A stretch of DNA of 64,000 bases from the NCBI RefSeq assembly GCF_017571495.1, contig NZ_JAGETZ010000011.1:180195-244194 (forward strand), in the 5' to 3' direction. The notes below the pieces were generated by a model. That model was given only the letters and a program-made list of their open reading frames with translations. It was not told where the DNA came from and did no database searches. The translations under genes and the position numbers were made by a program. Shown piece after piece: positions 32,360-41,456 of this stretch. Position 1 is the first letter of the stretch. Each line of letters opens with the position of its first letter. The DNA is from Hymenobacter negativus (GTDB lineage Bacteria; Bacteroidota; Bacteroidia; Cytophagales; Hymenobacteraceae).

Positions 32360-33868
32360 ATGGGATTGAAATCTGCCCTGAGCCGGCCGCTGGCCCGCTA
32401 CATTGCCCGACGCTACCAGCGCTGGCAGCACCGCCCCGAAACTACCCAGCGCGAGTTGCTGACGAAACTGGTCGCCACAGCTGCTGGCACTGCTTTCGGC
32501 CGCGCCCATGAGCTAGACCGCGTCCGCACCCCCGCCGACCTGGTCCGCCAAGTGCCCGTGCGCGACTATGAGGCCCTCAAGCCCTGGTTCGACCGCACCC
32601 AGGCCGGCGAGGCCGATGTGCTCTGGCCTGGCCGGCCGCTATACCTGGCCAAAACCAGCGGCACCACCTCCGGTACCAAGTACATCCCGATTACCAAGGA
32701 CAGCATCTCGAATCACATCGATGGCGCTAAAGATGCCCTGCTTTATTACATCTACCGCACCGGCCGCAGCCAGTTTCTGGATGGCAAGCTGATATTCCTG
32801 TCAGGCTCGCCGGAATTGGAACTGCACCACGGCATTCGCACCGGCCGGCTCTCGGGCATAGCCAACCACCACGTGCCCGCTTACCTGCGCCGCAACCAAC
32901 TGCCCACCTACGAAACTAACGTTATCGAAGACTGGGAAACCAAGTTAGAGCGCATCGTGGATGAGACCCTGGGGGAAAAGATGACGCTCATATCCGGTAT
33001 TCCGCCTTGGGTGCAGATGTATTTCGACCGTCTCACCGCTCGGACCGGCCGACCGATTAAGGATATTTTCCCCGATTTTAATCTGTTTGTGTACGGGGGC
33101 GTCAACTTCGAGCCCTATCGTGCCAAGCTCTTCGAAAGCATCGGCCGGCCGGTGGATAGCATCGAGCTGTTTCCAGCTTCCGAGGGCTTCCTGGCTTTCC
33201 AGGACGAGCCCGGCAACCCGGGGCTGTTGCTGCTGCTGAATAGCGGCATCTTCTTCGAATTTGTGCCCGCCGAGCGATTCTTCGAGCCTGCTGCGCCCCG
33301 CCTCACCATCGCCGATGTGGAATTGGATAAGCAGTACGCCGTGGTGCTCACTTCCAACGCTGGCCTGTGGAGCTACAGCATCGGCGACACGGTGCGCTTC
33401 GTGAGCTTGCGGCCGCACCGCGTAGTGGTCACGGGCCGTATCAAGCACTTTCTGTCGGCCTTTGGCGAGCACGTAATAGGGGAGGAGGTAGAGCAGGCCC
33501 TGCGCGAAACCATGGTGCAGTTTCCAGAAGTGGAAGTCATCGAATTCACCGTGGCTCCGCTCGTGAGCGACGACCCCGCCACGCCTTCGCGCCACGAGTG
33601 GCTGGCGGAATTTGCTCGCCCCCCGCAGGATGCCACCGCTTTCGCCGCCGCGCTGGATACGGCCCTGCGCCATCGCAATACCTATTACGACGACTTACGC
33701 AGCGGCAACATTCTGGTGCCGCTGCTTCTCACCTCTCTGCCGCCCGGGGCCTTCCAGCGCTACATGAAAAGCCTGGGTAAGCTGGGCGGGCAGAACAAGG
33801 TGCCGCGGTTGGGTAATGATAGAAAGGTAGCGGAGGGGTTATTAACGGCATCTAACCAAAGTATTTAG
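32360..33868 (+). CDS. GH3-family acyl-adenylate-type enzyme
   Basis: 502 residues of the GH3 family, best known from plants where it joins amino acids to jasmonate or auxin; bacterial members are poorly studied. The ATP/AMP-binding motif is LAKTSGTTSGTKYIP (about residues 98-112). Further hallmarks are FVYGGVNFEPYR, ELFPASEGFLAFQD, LTSNAGLWSYSIGDTVRF and TGRIKHFLSAFGEHV. The ATG at 32360 is preferred to TTG at 32339. The acyl substrate and acceptor are unknown. The GTG of a small membrane-protein gene follows within a few bases, so cotranscription is likely. Confidence 0.9.
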   Translation: MGLKSALSRPLARYIARRYQRWQHRPETTQRELLTKLVATAAGTAFGRAHELDRVRTPADLVRQVPVRDYEALKPWFDRTQAGEADVLWPGRPLYLAKTSGTTSGTKYIPITKDSISNHIDGAKDALLYYIYRTGRSQFLDGKLIFLSGSPELELHHGIRTGRLSGIANHHVPAYLRRNQLPTYETNVIEDWETKLERIVDETLGEKMTLISGIPPWVQMYFDRLTARTGRPIKDIFPDFNLFVYGGVNFEPYRAKLFESIGRPVDSIELFPASEGFLAFQDEPGNPGLLLLLNSGIFFEFVPAERFFEPAAPRLTIADVELDKQYAVVLTSNAGLWSYSIGDTVRFVSLRPHRVVVTGRIKHFLSAFGEHVIGEEVEQALRETMVQFPEVEVIEFTVAPLVSDDPATPSRHEWLAEFARPPQDATAFAAALDTALRHRNTYYDDLRSGNILVPLLLTSLPPGAFQRYMKSLGKLGGQNKVPRLGNDRKVAEGLLTASNQSI

Positions 33869-33872
33869 AGGC

Positions 33873-34187
33873 GTGACTACTGTCAATTACATCGTTGCAA
33901 TTACCCTAGGGTTGGCTACGGCAGCTGTGGCCGCCTTCTTATTCTTAGGCTCTTCTGAGGAGCATGCCTTGCTAGTAAAGCAGCATCTGTGGCAGGGGTT
34001 TGGGTGGCGCTTCTATGGATTTGGTGTGCTTGGTTTGATTGCAGCGGCCTGCTGGTGGGGGCTGAATGTGGCGCTGCTCAAAACAGGCGTTATAAAAGGA
34101 GTAAGCCTTGGCCGGACTGCGGTTGTGTTGGCAGCAGGGCCGATAGTAGGGGCTTTCTTAGGTACAGTGGTTTTCTGTTTCGTTTAA
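33873..34187 (+). CDS. Small membrane protein
   Basis: 104 residues starting at GTG 33873, four bases after the GH3-type stop. Three membrane helices are predicted: about residues 5-25 (YIVAITLGLATAAVAAFLFL), 45-68 (FYGFGVLGLIAAACWWGL) and 82-104. No family is recognised. Tight spacing to the genes on both sides (4 and 3 bases) suggests a single transcript from GH3 through the HAD-like gene. Confidence 0.65.
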   Translation: MTTVNYIVAITLGLATAAVAAFLFLGSSEEHALLVKQHLWQGFGWRFYGFGVLGLIAAACWWGLNVALLKTGVIKGVSLGRTAVVLAAGPIVGAFLGTVVFCFV

Positions 34188-34190
34188 ACC

Positions 34191-34745
34191 ATGCGCATTG
34201 CTTTTGACCTCGACAATACCCTCATCCGCTGCGGTCACGACTTCCCGTTGGAGCAGCCCCAACGCCGCCTCTGGGCGAAGCTGCTGCGCCACGAGCCGCT
34301 TCGCCAAGGCATCAAGGAGTTGACGGACTATTGTCGTCAGCGCGGCTGGCAGGTCTGGGTATACACTACTTCCTACCGCAGTGCCTGGCGCATCCGGCAG
34401 TTGTTTTGGCTGCACGGCATCCGGCTCGATGGCGTGGTGAACCAGCAGCGGCACGACCGGGAAGTGCGAGCCCGCTCCACCAAGCACCCACCTAGCTTCG
34501 GCATCGATTTGCTGATTGATGACTCCGAAGGCGTACGCATAGAGGGGGAACGGCACGGTTTCCGCGTGCTGGTGGTGGTACCAGCGGATGAGGAGTGGGC
34601 AGAGAAGGTCAAGGCCGCGTTGGATTCTTCTAACTTAGCCTCACATCCAAGCATCTTCTGCTTCTTGGCTGCTAATCATTCTTTCCGAACCAACGGATTA
34701 TGTGGAGTCCTCATTACGACTACTATGAAATCAGGTCACCAATAA
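34191..34745 (+). CDS. HAD-superfamily hydrolase-like protein
   Basis: 184 residues. The N-terminus MRIAFDLDNTLIRCG is HAD motif I (nucleophile Asp and acid Asp in DLDNT); WVYTTSYRSA fits motif II and LLIDDSEGV motif IV. The Lys/Arg motif III is probably in RHDREVRARSTKH. It is most likely a small phosphatase of unknown substrate. The last 37 residues, after about base 34620, are encoded by abruptly A/T-rich DNA and look unrelated to a HAD fold, so the true C-terminus may have been replaced. It overlaps the next gene by 46 bases. Confidence 0.75.
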   Translation: MRIAFDLDNTLIRCGHDFPLEQPQRRLWAKLLRHEPLRQGIKELTDYCRQRGWQVWVYTTSYRSAWRIRQLFWLHGIRLDGVVNQQRHDREVRARSTKHPPSFGIDLLIDDSEGVRIEGERHGFRVLVVVPADEEWAEKVKAALDSSNLASHPSIFCFLAANHSFRTNGLCGVLITTTMKSGHQ

Positions 34746-35089
34746 ATTATGACCTGACTGCCACTAGCAAAAATATGGTGGACCTACTCGATACCCTACC
34801 GGAAATAGAGCGGGTCGGACTAATGAATTACAAGAATGTTAACGGATTTCCTTGGATAGATTTGACTCTGGCGAAAGGCCAGGCGGGCAATTTTCATTGT
34901 TTTGACAATACATGGCACGAGGAGTTCAACCTGATTTCAGTTGTCTGCTCAAAAACGGAAAATGAGGCAGTGCCAGCTGCTCAAATCATTTTCTTGATTG
35001 AGCTAGCCAAAAAGCTTGGCTGGGAGTTGGTAAAAGAAGAGAATGATTCTTCGGAGGAGACTGATATTGTAATATGGAAGCCGTTGTAA
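34700..35089 (+). CDS. Orphan 129-residue protein in A/T-rich DNA
   Basis: No family recognised. The sequence is mixed alpha/beta with several aromatic residues: MNYKNVNGFPWIDLTLAKG, then NFHCFDNTWHEEFNLISVVC, and an acidic tail ending DIVIWKPL. There is no signal peptide or membrane segment. It overlaps the HAD-like gene at its start and shares 16 bases with the next gene at its end, so translation is probably coupled. The base composition (clearly lower GC than both neighbours) suggests recent arrival. It is of a size common for immunity-type or accessory proteins, but no evidence points there. Confidence 0.6.
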   Translation: MWSPHYDYYEIRSPINYDLTATSKNMVDLLDTLPEIERVGLMNYKNVNGFPWIDLTLAKGQAGNFHCFDNTWHEEFNLISVVCSKTENEAVPAAQIIFLIELAKKLGWELVKEENDSSEETDIVIWKPL

Positions 35090-35529
35090 GCCTCAAACCC
35101 ACCCTCCACGCCGCCTGCCAGGCCTTCATCGAGCAGCGCATTGCCGCCGCCCGCACCGCTATGCAGGCCGCCCAGGAATCCTCCTCCTCCGAAACCAAGA
35201 GCAGTGCCGGCGATAAGTATGAAACCGGCCGCGAAATGGCCAACGCCGAGCGCGACCGCAACGCCGCCCACATGCAGCAAGCCCAGCAGCTGCAAGCCGA
35301 GCTAGCCCGTATCAACCCCGAACTGCCCTGCGACACCGCGCGCCCCGGCGCCTTGGTCAGCACCAGCATGGGCCGCTTCTACATCAGCATTAGCGCCGGA
35401 CAGCTGGCAGGCCATGATGTCTTCGCTGTATCTGCTGCTGCGCCGGTGGCGGTGGCTCTCAAAGGGCTGCGAGCCGGCGAAGAGACTTCCTTCAATGGTA
35501 AGACGGTGCGGGTGCTGGCGGTCTGCTAA
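35074..35529 (+). CDS. GreA-like C-terminal-domain protein
   Basis: 151 residues. The first 80 are a helical, Ala/Gln/Glu-rich stretch containing SSSSETKSSAGDKYETGREM and ERDRNAAHMQQAQQLQAELA; the rest is a small beta domain (GALVSTSMGRFYISISAG, VFAVSAAAPVAVALKGLRAG, SFNGKTVRVLAV) like the FKBP-like tail of GreA. This arrangement is common in Bacteroidota, where relatives have often been labelled '3-oxoacyl-ACP synthase', apparently in error. It lacks the acidic coiled-coil tip of GreA, so transcript-cleavage activity is doubtful. It begins inside the end of the previous gene. Confidence 0.7.
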   Translation: MEAVVSLKPTLHAACQAFIEQRIAAARTAMQAAQESSSSETKSSAGDKYETGREMANAERDRNAAHMQQAQQLQAELARINPELPCDTARPGALVSTSMGRFYISISAGQLAGHDVFAVSAAAPVAVALKGLRAGEETSFNGKTVRVLAVC

Positions 35530-35876
35530 GATGCCAGGAAGTCGTAGGGGGTAAAAAGCCGTCCGGGTGGTGGCTTAGATAAAATGCCGAAATGCTGCAG
35601 CTGCTCAATGTGATGCGCCTTGCACACGCCGCTAAACCTGATGGTTGCCTGCTGACAGCCCGCTACCTTACACGACTTGTCGCCCGGCTCAAAGGTGTTT
35701 TTAGCCAGGTAGTCCTCCATCATTGCGCTATAAGTCAAACAAGCCGCCGGTTGTATGTAGGCCGCTGCCAGCCACTCTTCGCGGCTGATTTCGGGGACCT
35801 GAAACACATATTCAGCATTCTGGAAATTCCACTCCCGACCCGTTTGCCAAAACTGCCCACATTCTGGGCACTGCAA
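35526..35876 (-). CDS. Small Cys-rich protein, possibly truncated
   Basis: 116 residues starting from TTG at 35876. It opens with a Cys pair (MQCPECGQFWQTGREW) and has a second Cys/His cluster near residues 69-88 (CKVAGCQQATIRFSGVCKAH), so it may bind zinc. The frame stays open upstream to 35990 and there reads as plausible protein (YSPLELTRKSINKRIKASSA), but contains no ATG or GTG and ends at an in-frame TAA. The gene may therefore be an N-terminally broken copy. No family is recognised. It overlaps the convergent GreA-like gene by four bases. Confidence 0.5.
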   Translation of the reverse strand: MQCPECGQFWQTGREWNFQNAEYVFQVPEISREEWLAAAYIQPAACLTYSAMMEDYLAKNTFEPGDKSCKVAGCQQATIRFSGVCKAHHIEQLQHFGILSKPPPGRLFTPYDFLAS

Positions 35877-36057
35877 TAGCTTTAGCGACGACAGCTCTTC
35901 TTCGGCGATGAGAACAAGTGCATTGGTGATGGCTGATGAAGCTTTTATTCGCTTGTTAATGCTTTTGCGGGTGAGTTCCAGCGGCGAGTATTAGGCGCAG
36001 GTGCATGGCATATATTTCCGAAAGTACGCCCTAGGAAAATAGTGAATAGCCGTAAGC

Positions 36058-36294
36058 TCACCTTAATGGCTCCGCAGGACATGTAGCCAGCCGAAGGGTG
36101 TTGGAGCCGGCTACTACCTGGTTTTCCTGCACCTGTACGGTTTGGCCCAGCAGGCTCACTACGCTGATTTTCACCGTTTGCGCAGCCGGGGCCAGATAGG
36201 TAATCATGACGTCGCCGGAGCCGAGATTGGGAGCTAGTATGATGCCGACGTCCGAAGTTGCGAGGGCGCTGGCGGGGGCCACGGCCGGAATCTG
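36058..36294 (-). pseudogene. Stray T9SS sorting-domain fragment in frame behind the OmpA-family gene
   Basis: Directly after the TAA of the OmpA-family gene the same frame continues as a type A sorting-domain-like sequence: IILAPNLGSGDVMITYLAP, then KISVVSLLGQTVQVQENQVV and AGSNTLRLA. The usual YPNPGSG motif has become APNLGSG, and the expected ending (L..G.Y...) appears in another frame, suggesting a frameshift. With no cargo domain attached, it is probably the remnant of a lost gene. Confidence 0.55.
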
Positions 36295-38439
36295 TTACTT
36301 CCAGGCCCCCCCGCCATCAGCGGGCTTGTCGTCGGTTTCGGGTTTCATGAGCTTGAACTCGACTCGGCGGTTCACTTTGGCATCGGCCTCCGATACTTCG
36401 TCTTTCAGGGGCTTGCTGGAACCGTAGCCGAAACTTTCGATACGGTTGGGGGCCAGCTTGCCCTTGCGCTCGATGTAGCGGCGAATGGCTTCGGCGCGGT
36501 CCTGCGATAGTTTCTCGTTTACATCGGGGTCGCCGCTGGTGTCGGTGTGGCCTGCAATGCTGAGCCGGAACGAGGGATGGTCCACCATAAACAGCGCAAT
36601 GCGGTCTAGGGTGGTTTGCATTGCGGGCAGCACGGCGGCTTTGCCCTGCTCAAACTCCAGGTTCTTAAAAATCAGTGGCAGCTTATAGTCAATGCTGTTG
36701 GTGAGCAGAGTCATCACCGTGTCGCCTTTCAACTCAAACTGCTTCTCAACGGAGAAAAAGTCGTTGCTCTGAATAAGCATGGCGTAGTGCGAACCCTCAA
36801 TCAACTCGAAATCGAACGTGCCATCGGGCCGGATGAACTTGCTGGCCACCTCCACGCCGTTGTCGGTGTCGATAATGCTCACAATGCCTTTTAGCGGCTT
36901 GCTGCTCACCGAGTCGATGAGGGTTCCTTCTACTTTGGTGGTGGCCAGTGGCTGGGCCTCCATCGGTAGTGGAAAGGAATAGAGGTCCAGGTTATTCAGC
37001 TCCTGGGCCTCAGAACGGGCGTAGTAGAGGTTTTTGCTTTCGCGGTCGATGGTGAAGTAGTATTCCGAGCCCTTGCCATTCACCAGCGGGCCAATGTTTT
37101 TAGGTTCCTGCCAGCGGCCACCTACGCGGTAGGTTTTATAGATATCGAAGTCGCCGAAATTCAGCAACTGCCCCCGCGAGCTGAAGTACAGCACATGGTA
37201 GAGCGGGTGGTAAAAAGGACTCACCTCATTATCCCGTGTGTTAATCACCGGACCCACATTCTCAGCCGGGCTCCATTGCCCATTTTTCAGCTTGTGGGTG
37301 AAATAAATATCCGACAGTCCAAATCCGCCCAACCGGTCAGAGGCGAAATACAGCGTGTCTTCGCCCTGCGAGAGGGTAGGCTGCGAGTCCCAGCCCAGCG
37401 AATTCACCAGCGGGCCCAAGCTTTTGGGGGCGGTCCACTTGCCGTCTTTACCACGGGTCGCGGTGTACAGGTCGCAGTTGCCGTGGCAGGTGGTGCACTC
37501 GCAGCGGGCGAAGAAAATGGTTTTGCCATCCTTGCTCAGACAGGCCGAGCCTTCGTTATTGGGCGAGTTGATGGGCTTAGGCAGGGGTTCGGCATCGGTC
37601 CAACTGATGCCTTCCTTATGCGAGGTGTACAGGTCCTCGTCCACCACGCCGGTTAGGCCACGCCGCTTGCGCTTACTGCTGAAAATCAAGAGTGAATCGT
37701 TACCGCCCAGTGCCGGCCCGTAGTCGGGCGTCTTGCTGTTGATGGCATCGCCCATGCTCGTGTACACACCCTTGGGTGGGTGGAAGGTGTTGAGGTTCTT
37801 GCGGTACTCCACCAGGTCATAGTACGTTTTGAGGGGCACATACAGCTCCTGGTTTTTCTCTTCGAGCGAGTCGTAGTAGAGCTGCACCTTTTTGATGTCG
37901 GAACGACTGTGTTTGAGGGCCAGACGGTAATACGCCTTGGCTTTTATAGCCTGGCTGTCGCGCTCCAGCAACTGGCCCAAACGCCAGAGCATGTCGGCGT
38001 TCTTTTCAAAGTTGACGGGCCCAAACTTGGCCACGTAGTCTTCAAGCAGCAGGCGGGTCTGGTGGTACTGGCGGCGTTTTTCCGATTTCGAAATGGCTTT
38101 TAGCGCTTTCTTATCCTCATAAAAGGGGTAACGGTTGATGAACACGAAGTCAGGAGTGCCGTCGGGGCGCAGACGCAGCTTGCGGCTCACGCGGCTGTTG
38201 AGGCCCCGCACCCGGTAGGTGCCGGGCGCAATGGCCGGTTTGGCAGCGGCGGACGCAGGTTTGATGGTAGATTTCTTTGGCGCGGCCGAAGCCCCCCCAC
38301 TGGTAGTGTCGGCCGAAGGAGAGGCGGCGGCTGGAATGCGCTTGGTAGGCCGCCGCTGGGCAAAAGCACGCGGCGCGGCGGCTATTCCCAGCAGCAGAAG
38401 CAGGAAAAGGAACGAGCCCCGACGCAATAAAACGAGCAT
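36295..38439 (-). CDS. OmpA-family protein with TPR, beta-propeller and regulatory-like domains (PorE-like)
   Basis: 714 residues, exported (signal peptide ending RAFAQ). Domain order: TPR-like helices (about 105-200, DYVAKFGPVNFEKNADMLWR to AKAYYRLALKH), a PD40/WD40-type propeller (about 230-500, with SPNNEGSACLSKDGKTIFFA, LSQGEDTLYFASDRLGG), a carboxypeptidase-regulatory-like domain (about 510-590) and an OmpA C-terminal domain (about 595-700: AGHTDTSGDPDVNEKLSQDR, FGYGSSKP, NRRVEFKL) for peptidoglycan binding. This order is that of PorE, a T9SS protein linking the machine to the wall, but other paralogues share it. PorE is a lipoprotein in Porphyromonas; here a signal I peptide is seen. 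Confidence 0.85.
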   Translation of the reverse strand: MLVLLRRGSFLFLLLLLGIAAAPRAFAQRRPTKRIPAAASPSADTTSGGASAAPKKSTIKPASAAAKPAIAPGTYRVRGLNSRVSRKLRLRPDGTPDFVFINRYPFYEDKKALKAISKSEKRRQYHQTRLLLEDYVAKFGPVNFEKNADMLWRLGQLLERDSQAIKAKAYYRLALKHSRSDIKKVQLYYDSLEEKNQELYVPLKTYYDLVEYRKNLNTFHPPKGVYTSMGDAINSKTPDYGPALGGNDSLLIFSSKRKRRGLTGVVDEDLYTSHKEGISWTDAEPLPKPINSPNNEGSACLSKDGKTIFFARCECTTCHGNCDLYTATRGKDGKWTAPKSLGPLVNSLGWDSQPTLSQGEDTLYFASDRLGGFGLSDIYFTHKLKNGQWSPAENVGPVINTRDNEVSPFYHPLYHVLYFSSRGQLLNFGDFDIYKTYRVGGRWQEPKNIGPLVNGKGSEYYFTIDRESKNLYYARSEAQELNNLDLYSFPLPMEAQPLATTKVEGTLIDSVSSKPLKGIVSIIDTDNGVEVASKFIRPDGTFDFELIEGSHYAMLIQSNDFFSVEKQFELKGDTVMTLLTNSIDYKLPLIFKNLEFEQGKAAVLPAMQTTLDRIALFMVDHPSFRLSIAGHTDTSGDPDVNEKLSQDRAEAIRRYIERKGKLAPNRIESFGYGSSKPLKDEVSEADAKVNRRVEFKLMKPETDDKPADGGGAWK

Positions 38440-38714
38440 TCGTAGATTATTGAAATAATAAGTTGCGCAAGTTGCCACCAAATTAACGATTTACGTAGCT
38501 GCGAGCATCACTACGGGCGACACCGTGCGCCGCTTTGGCGGTTTTGTTGCCCCTGGCACGGCCCTTGAAGCCCAAACGCACCAGGAAGCCGTACCTTGTA
38601 CCCTCCCACTCCAAACGCCGCAAGCTGCCAATCTGGCACCTGCGGACCTTGCTTTGCTTTATCTTCTTCATGCATTTGGTACCTTTTTCCTCTGCTTTCG
38701 CGGCTCCCGTTCGC

Positions 38715-41177
38715 ATGCTGAGCGACTCTAACTCTCAACCTGAAGCCATCGCCATTATGGCCGCCGACCCCGACCACCTCCTGCGCGGCGACGATGCCCC
38801 GCCCACACTGCCCATTCTGCCCGTTCGCAACACCGTGTTGTTTCCGGGGGTAGTGCTGCCCGTAACCGTGACCCGCAAGAAAAGCGTGAAATTGGTGCGC
38901 AAGGCCTATGCCGCCGACAAGCTCCTCGGCGTAGTGGCCCAGCTCAACCCTGATGCCGACGAACCCGCTGCTGACGAGCTGCACGCGGTGGGCACACTGG
39001 CCCGCATCCTCAAGCTGCTGGAACAGCCCGACGGTCAGATTACCATCATTCTGCAAGGGCAGGTACGCTTTGCAGTAGAAGAGCAAATCAGCTTTACGCC
39101 ACTGGTAGCGCGGGTTAGCTACTTCTCGGAGGTAGCGTTGAACCCCGACATTCCCAGCGAGTTTGCCCTGTTACAAGCCTTGCGCGAAGCCGCTACCAAG
39201 GTGCTGGAGCTCACGCCCGAAATCCCCATGGAAGCCCGGGCCATGCTCGACGGCATTCAGTCGCCGGCTTTTCTCACTCATTTCCTGTCCAGCAACGTGC
39301 AGCTCGACCTGCCCGCCAAGCAGAAGTTACTGGAACTGGCCGACCCCGAAGCCCAGGCCCGCCAGCTGCTTGAAGCCCTCCTCAGCCAAGCCGAGCTGCT
39401 CGAAATCAAGCAGGACATTCGCTCTAAAACCCACACTGGCATCGATGCCCAGCAGCGCGAATACTTCCTGCGCCAGCAGCTCAAAACCTTGCAGGATGAG
39501 TTAGGTCAGGACGGAGCCGAAGAAGACGTACACCGCCTGAAGGCCCGCGCCGAAACCAAAAAATGGCCCGAAGCGGTGGCTGCCCATTTCAAAAAAGAAA
39601 TGGAAAAGCTGACGCGCACAAATCCCATGGCCCCGGATTATTCGGTAAGCCTGAACTACGTCGAGTTCCTGCTCGACCTACCTTGGGGCGAGTTCACGAA
39701 AGACAAATTCAACCTCAAGCAAACCAAGAAAATTCTCGACGCCGACCACTTCGGCATCGAGAAAGTGAAAGAGCGCATCCTTGAATACCTGGCCGTCCTC
39801 AAGCTGAAGCAGGATTTGAAAGCGCCCATTCTGTGCCTGTATGGTCCTCCCGGCGTGGGCAAAACGTCGCTGGGCCGCAGCATTGCCACGGCCTTGGGCC
39901 GCAAGTATATCCGCATGAGTCTGGGCGGCGTGCGCGATGAAGCCGAAATTCGCGGGCATCGTAAGACATATGTGGGAGCCATGCCCGGCCGCATCATTTC
40001 GCAGATTAAAAAGGTGGGCGTGTCGAACCCTGTCATCATCCTCGATGAGATTGACAAGGTGAGCAGCGACTTCCGCGGCGACCCAAGTTCGGCCCTGCTC
40101 GAAGTTCTCGACCCCGAGCAAAATGCCACCTTCACCGATAACTACTTGGAGGTAGAATACGACCTGAGCAAGGTCCTGTTCATTGCCACTGCCAACTCGC
40201 TCGATACCATCCAGCCTGCGTTGCGCGACCGCATGGAAATCATCGACCTCACCGGCTATACCCAGGAGGAAAAGGTTCAGATTGCCCGCAAGCATCTATG
40301 GCCCAAGCAACTCAAGGAGCACGGCTTGGGCGAGGCGGAGGTGAAAATTACCGATGCGGCCCTGCACCGCGTGGCCGACGACTACACCCGCGAAAGCGGC
40401 GTGCGCGGCCTGGAACGCAAACTAGCCGCCGTGACGCGCAACTTGGCCCGCCGCAAAGCTGGCAAGGAAGTGTTGCCGCCCGTGATGGAGCCCGCCGAAA
40501 TCCGCAAAATCTTGGGCGCGGCCATTTTCGACCGCGACCAATACCAAGACAACGACACCGCCGGCGTGGTAACGGGCCTGGCCTGGACGTCGGTAGGCGG
40601 TGATATCCTGTTTGTAGAAAGCCTGCTGAGCCGGGGGCGTGGCAAACTCACCCTCTCGGGCCAACTGGGAGATGTGATGAAGGAGTCGGCTATTACGGCG
40701 CTGTCCTACCTGCGCTCGCGGGCCGATGAAATCGGTATCGACTACCGTCTGTTTGAGCAGTATGACCTACACATTCACTTTCCCGAAGGAGCCGTGCCGA
40801 AGGATGGACCCAGCGCAGGCATCGCCATTTTTACCAGCATGGCCTCGGCCTTCACGCAGCGTCGTATCCGGGCCAAGCTGGCCATGACCGGAGAAATTAC
40901 CCTGCGCGGCAAGGTACTGCCGGTGGGCGGCATCAAGGAAAAGCTGCTGGCTGCCCGTCGTGCTGGCATGAAGGACATCATCCTCTGCCCCAAAAACCGC
41001 AAAGACATTGAGGAAATCCCGGAGGATTACCTCAAAGGCCTCACCATCCACTACGCCGACCGTGTAGACGATGTGCTACGCGTGGCGCTGCTCGATGAGT
41101 TGGTCCCGCATCCGCAAAAGCTGCCTGTACGCGACGAGCCTGTGCCCGCCGCCGGTCCCAGTGTGGAGGTGCAGTAG
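38715..41177 (+). CDS. lon: ATP-dependent Lon protease
   Basis: 820 residues from the ATG at 38715. Lon degrades misfolded and regulatory proteins. The N-terminal LON domain starts LPILPVRNTVLFPGVVLPVT; the AAA+ domain has Walker A GPPGVGKTSLGRSI and Walker B VIILDEIDKV plus GGVRDEAEIRGHRKTYVGAM; the S16 protease domain has the catalytic Ser in PKDGPSAGIAIF and Lys in GGIKEKLLAARRAG. The open frame reaches 180 bases further upstream, overlapping the leader of the divergent gene, but family length and the lack of a LON fold there favour the later start. Confidence 0.96.
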   Translation: MLSDSNSQPEAIAIMAADPDHLLRGDDAPPTLPILPVRNTVLFPGVVLPVTVTRKKSVKLVRKAYAADKLLGVVAQLNPDADEPAADELHAVGTLARILKLLEQPDGQITIILQGQVRFAVEEQISFTPLVARVSYFSEVALNPDIPSEFALLQALREAATKVLELTPEIPMEARAMLDGIQSPAFLTHFLSSNVQLDLPAKQKLLELADPEAQARQLLEALLSQAELLEIKQDIRSKTHTGIDAQQREYFLRQQLKTLQDELGQDGAEEDVHRLKARAETKKWPEAVAAHFKKEMEKLTRTNPMAPDYSVSLNYVEFLLDLPWGEFTKDKFNLKQTKKILDADHFGIEKVKERILEYLAVLKLKQDLKAPILCLYGPPGVGKTSLGRSIATALGRKYIRMSLGGVRDEAEIRGHRKTYVGAMPGRIISQIKKVGVSNPVIILDEIDKVSSDFRGDPSSALLEVLDPEQNATFTDNYLEVEYDLSKVLFIATANSLDTIQPALRDRMEIIDLTGYTQEEKVQIARKHLWPKQLKEHGLGEAEVKITDAALHRVADDYTRESGVRGLERKLAAVTRNLARRKAGKEVLPPVMEPAEIRKILGAAIFDRDQYQDNDTAGVVTGLAWTSVGGDILFVESLLSRGRGKLTLSGQLGDVMKESAITALSYLRSRADEIGIDYRLFEQYDLHIHFPEGAVPKDGPSAGIAIFTSMASAFTQRRIRAKLAMTGEITLRGKVLPVGGIKEKLLAARRAGMKDIILCPKNRKDIEEIPEDYLKGLTIHYADRVDDVLRVALLDELVPHPQKLPVRDEPVPAAGPSVEVQ

Positions 41178-41224
41178 CATTCTCTGCAAGCCGTATCAGA
41201 AGACTGATGCAGCCAGAATTCTGC

Positions 41225-41296
41225 TTAAAAGGCCCTTTCGGCCCTCTTATGTCTCTTTAGGAAGGAAGTATTAGAGAGCCGAAAGGGCCTTTTAGA
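41225..41296. terminator. Terminator-like inverted repeat after lon
   Basis: TAAAAGGCCCTTTCGGC and GCCGAAAGGGCCTTTTA are exact complements across a loop of about 36 bases, followed by a mixed A/T stretch. The A-run and T-run flanks suit termination in both directions. Confidence 0.75.
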
Positions 41297-41456
41297 TGTT
41301 CAGCAGGCGCAATAAGTCCTATAGAAAGGGATTTTAGGTTTCTCGAGGGACCTGTTGCGCTTTCACCAAGAGTAAAATGTATTGGCTAAGTACTTATTCC
41401 TGCCTCCTGTGCGTTAGGCTGCCAGCGGGGCGCAGGTTCCCCCTTATCTTAGCTAT

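Noticed and set aside
38535..38714. 60-residue N-terminal extension of Lon
   Set aside because: The extension is basic and unlike a LON domain, and the ATG at 38715 gives the usual family length.
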